Shown: positions 61,129-64,000 of the stretch, in pieces
How the letters are laid out: every line of letters starts with the position of its first letter
Position numbering within the stretch: position 1 is the first letter of the stretch
Origin: Phoronis australis
Lineage: Eukaryota > Phoronida > Phoronidae
Assembly: GCA_002633005.1 (NCBI GenBank)
Contig: NMRA01000012.1
Span: forward strand, 2,022,014-2,086,013
DNA: 64,000 bases
Reading direction: 5' to 3'
The notes under the pieces: model-generated
Databases searched by the model: none
What the model saw: the letters and a program-made list of their open reading frames with translations, nothing else
What the model was told of the DNA's origin: nothing
Program-made: the position numbers and the translations under genes

Positions 61129-61179
61129 GCAATGACCATCGCCTCTGCTGGCTCTACCAACAGAGGCGATGGTCATTGC
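61129..61179. repeat. Perfect 19-bp hairpin
   Basis: GCAATGACCATCGCCTCTG is followed by a 13-base loop and its exact inverse CAGAGGCGATGGTCATTGC. The stem has no mismatch. It may be a tiny foldback element or a local inversion-duplication. Confidence 0.85.
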
Positions 61180-61430
61180 GTACATTCAAGTCAAATGTCA
61201 ATTTAGTAGACACATAGACAGTGACCACAGTGACTAGCTAACCCCGGTATAGACAGCGACCACTGTCTCAAGCTGGCCAGTAGAGACGGTGTAGCTCTAA
61301 GCCAAGGGCTTCATACACTGGAAATTTTTCTGCAAATTATGCCTCACAGCGACTAAACATCAACTCAAAGTCATGTTGTTATAAATAACTTTTGCGCATG
61401 GAGCCATAGAGGACACCTTAGGGCTTAGGC

Positions 61431-61690
61431 CGATGTCTTTAATTCCTTCCAACTCTAATAAATTCTCCCGTTATCAAACTTTTTCATCAAGCAGTTGATC
61501 CTTCGTTCAGTTGCCAAAATCGGAAGCTGGCCATTTCTAACACTGCGCGCAGCAGGTGGTATGACGTCATTCCCCTGGCAGAACTTCTCGAAGAAAAATT
61601 TTGATAATGGGAGTATTTGTTTGAGTTGGAAGGAATTAAAGACATTGATGGCCTCAAGGTGTCCCTCTTGCGCAAAAGGTACTTAGTCAC
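61431..61690. repeat. Rearranged dispersed repeat, copy 2 (inverted pair)
   Basis: CTTTAATTCCTTCCAACTC and following sequence near 61436-61480 is inverted as GAGTTGGAAGGAATTAAAG near 61624-61642. The pair flanks the ATGACGTCAT block also seen near 59797. Open frames on both strands here are by-products of the repeat. Confidence 0.65.
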
Positions 61691-61859
61691 AAAGTGACTT
61701 TGATTTCCTAATCAGTGTCAGGCATAATTTGATGAAAAGCTTCCAGCGTATGAAGCTCCTATAGCAGCTACGCCGTCCCTACTGATCCAGCTAAATGCAG
61801 TGGTAGTGGTCACTGTCTTGCCCCGGTAGAGACGGTGAAGCTCCTATGGGAGTTGTTAG

Positions 61860-64000
61860 ATGTTTTCAGCATGACAACCACTTTGTTTTGTTAGGGTGAG
61901 CAAACCACTACTATGGTCGAAATGCAGCAAGAGCATTCATTTGCCATAATTCATAGTTTTCACAAGCTCACAGCAAACCGTGGAAAATGAGCCATCAAAA
62001 TGTTTGAGCTTCCCATTACAAAAAATGGGGACTTTAATGAATATTTTTGAAAAATTAAAAAGTAATATGAGTACTCACATTTTTCACTCACCTTAAGTTC
62101 TTGTGACTTCAAATTTTCTGCTGCTGAATGACCATTACTGAACCAATTTTAATGGTATACATCAAACTATGTGCAAAAATACTGCTTTCAATCCTCAATG
62201 TACACGTTTTAGTTTTTTGTTTTACTTTACTGTCTTACCACTTTCTCACCTGAAAAATCGTGAAAGTGTACAAGCAATGTCATAATCACTAATTCACTTG
62301 TCATAAAATTCCAGTTTATTTCACCTTTTCCATTTAGGAACTCTTCCAAAAAGGTAAACTTAGTAATTTTCCAAGTACCATGATGACCTTGTTAGGGTTC
62401 AAGCTAAACTCAAACCTGACTAGTTTGTTTAAGTCTTATAGTACAATTTATTTATGTTTAATCAAAGGTACACACCGTTTTATGGTATGCTCTATAATTA
62501 TGATTGCAAAAACAATAAATATATCTTACTTGGAAAAATAATTCACATACCCACACAGGATTTCAAATAAATGACACAATGAAAATACTCCTTTTGAATT
62601 TTTTTAATTTTTTTTTAATTTCATTTTTTGCAATTGTATCAAAATTTGTTTGTTGTTCATAAGAAACATTTTACAAGACCGTAGTACTTCTTAAAGTGTC
62701 CAGTCATTTCCAATGTGATAAGTTGTTCTCTTTCAAAACAGCCCTTGTCCAACTTAGCTTCATGGGCAAAAATGTCTTGTCACAAACAAGTCAATGATGA
62801 AGTTTTCAACTATTGATCTTCTTCCTGCAAAATAGTTTGTGGTTTGGTGGGACACCAACCTTGTTTAACTCCAAACTGGTGTTTCAGTGCTGTAGTTTCA
62901 TGTTTTTCATTTTTTTAAAACATCAGAAGCGAAATAAATGCCATTACTTTAATAATGTGATGTGCCACAAGAATGTCCCCATTTAAAATGTTTGGACCCG
63001 TTTCATTCTTTTCTATGTGCGTCTTAATATGGAGTAGCAGTGACACCTGTTGCCAAAATATAAACCACACATCTGCATTTTTCTTGTGTTGGAAACTGCA
63101 GCTTTGATGACTCGTACAGAATATCAAGCTAGTTAAGGTGATATGATAAACTTTATAACAGCAATTTGACTTGAGATCACCGAAAAACAGTGCACTCATT
63201 GTTCAACCAATATCTGTAATACCTGTTTGGTAAGCTATTTGGTTGTTTTCGTAAATTTAGACATAAAAGTCTTGATCCACACAGTTTTTTAGTAAAAAAG
63301 CTCACTTCAAGGGAGCAGTTTTTGTAACTTAGATGTAAAAGCCTTGTTCTACGCATTTTTTGTAGGGGTTTACTGGCTAATGGTTGTGGGGATGGGGGTA
63401 AATAATGCATCATTGGAATCATGGACACCCTGGAATATTGGGAACCCCATTTTGGACACCCTATTTTTGAAATCCTGGATAGAGCCCTGTGTGATGTCTA
63501 TGCCGTGTTGTTAACATATTTTTAAAGGACCCTCCATCTTGTTTCAGCATAACAGTGAACAATGGTTTCCCAAATATACTGTTGGCATTTTGTGTGGCCT
63601 GAAATTAAGGAGTGCTGTTTGCTAAAAGAAGACTTGCTTTGAGGCTCTAAAATTGAAATAACTCGAGAACCGTCCAATTTGATGTCTAAAGCTATCATTT
63701 GAAACTATTTTCAAGTGTTCCTGGTGAATACTGCTTTGCACACCCTAGCAAAATGTAGATGACCATTAACAGTTGTCCAGTGCTGTGAATAGTTCAGCTG
63801 GTACTGTTGCAGTTTTGTTTGAATTCTCTTGACTATGTTTTGCTATCTATTCTCGATCTGTTTTTTGTCTCTGGTAAGGAGTTTGTGACGCACATATTTT
63901 TTATTCAATCATCAATGATATTTCACTCGCTAAATATATTTATGGACCCATCGATCTACACCTCCCTTTTCTTCAATTCGGATTTCAGACTAGTCCACTA
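61860..64000. other. No gene recognised to the window end
   Basis: AT-rich sequence, possibly intron of the rightward gene starting near 60904. No exon with convincing splice sites or family resemblance was seen. Confidence 0.4.

Overview
This is a window of animal nuclear DNA, most likely from an invertebrate deuterostome such as a cephalochordate. That placement is inferred from gene content and style and was not tested. The DNA is intron-rich and unmethylated-looking, with canonical GT-AG introns, intron-containing tRNA-Tyr genes, many short inverted-repeat transposons, and scaffold gaps at 22687-23465 and 35938-36189. Single N bases at 14689, 21666 and 36745 look like contig joins.

Layout. 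(1) 1-5.8 kb: a decaying cluster of tRNA-Tyr(GTA) genes with 13-nt introns. Two copies look intact and the rest are chimeric, mutated or fragmentary. The cluster sits partly in a ~1.4 kb imperfect direct duplication. (2) 8.6-21.3 kb (+): a 14-exon gene whose exons join in phase to about 1391 codons. It resembles the uncharacterised DUF6729-type, transposase-like proteins of animals. Part of it is duplicated at the N at 14689, and it is followed by a minisatellite block and a gap. (3) 23.5-38 kb: no gene recognised; short inverted-repeat elements, microsatellites and dispersed repeats, including a long-TIR element flanked by TTAA. (4) 38.06-52.80 kb (+): a complete 11-exon gene for a 449-residue dynamin-superfamily (EHD/sarcalumenin-like) GTPase with two C-terminal membrane segments. 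Its introns hold several copies of one MITE family. (5) 55.84-60.73 kb (-): a complete 4-exon theta-class glutathione S-transferase gene of 225 residues. (6) 60.9 kb (+): a possible first exon of another gene, head to head with the GST, followed by repeats and sequence with no recognised gene to the window end.

The three protein genes show no shared pathway; this is an ordinary eukaryotic gene neighbourhood, not an operon. Most of the ORFs over 60 codons outside these exons are chance readings. The most interesting items are the little-studied GTPase, the DUF6729-type gene with its repeat-encoded linker, the tRNA-Tyr birth-and-death cluster, the MITE family seeded through the GTPase and GST introns, and the GST divergent promoter.
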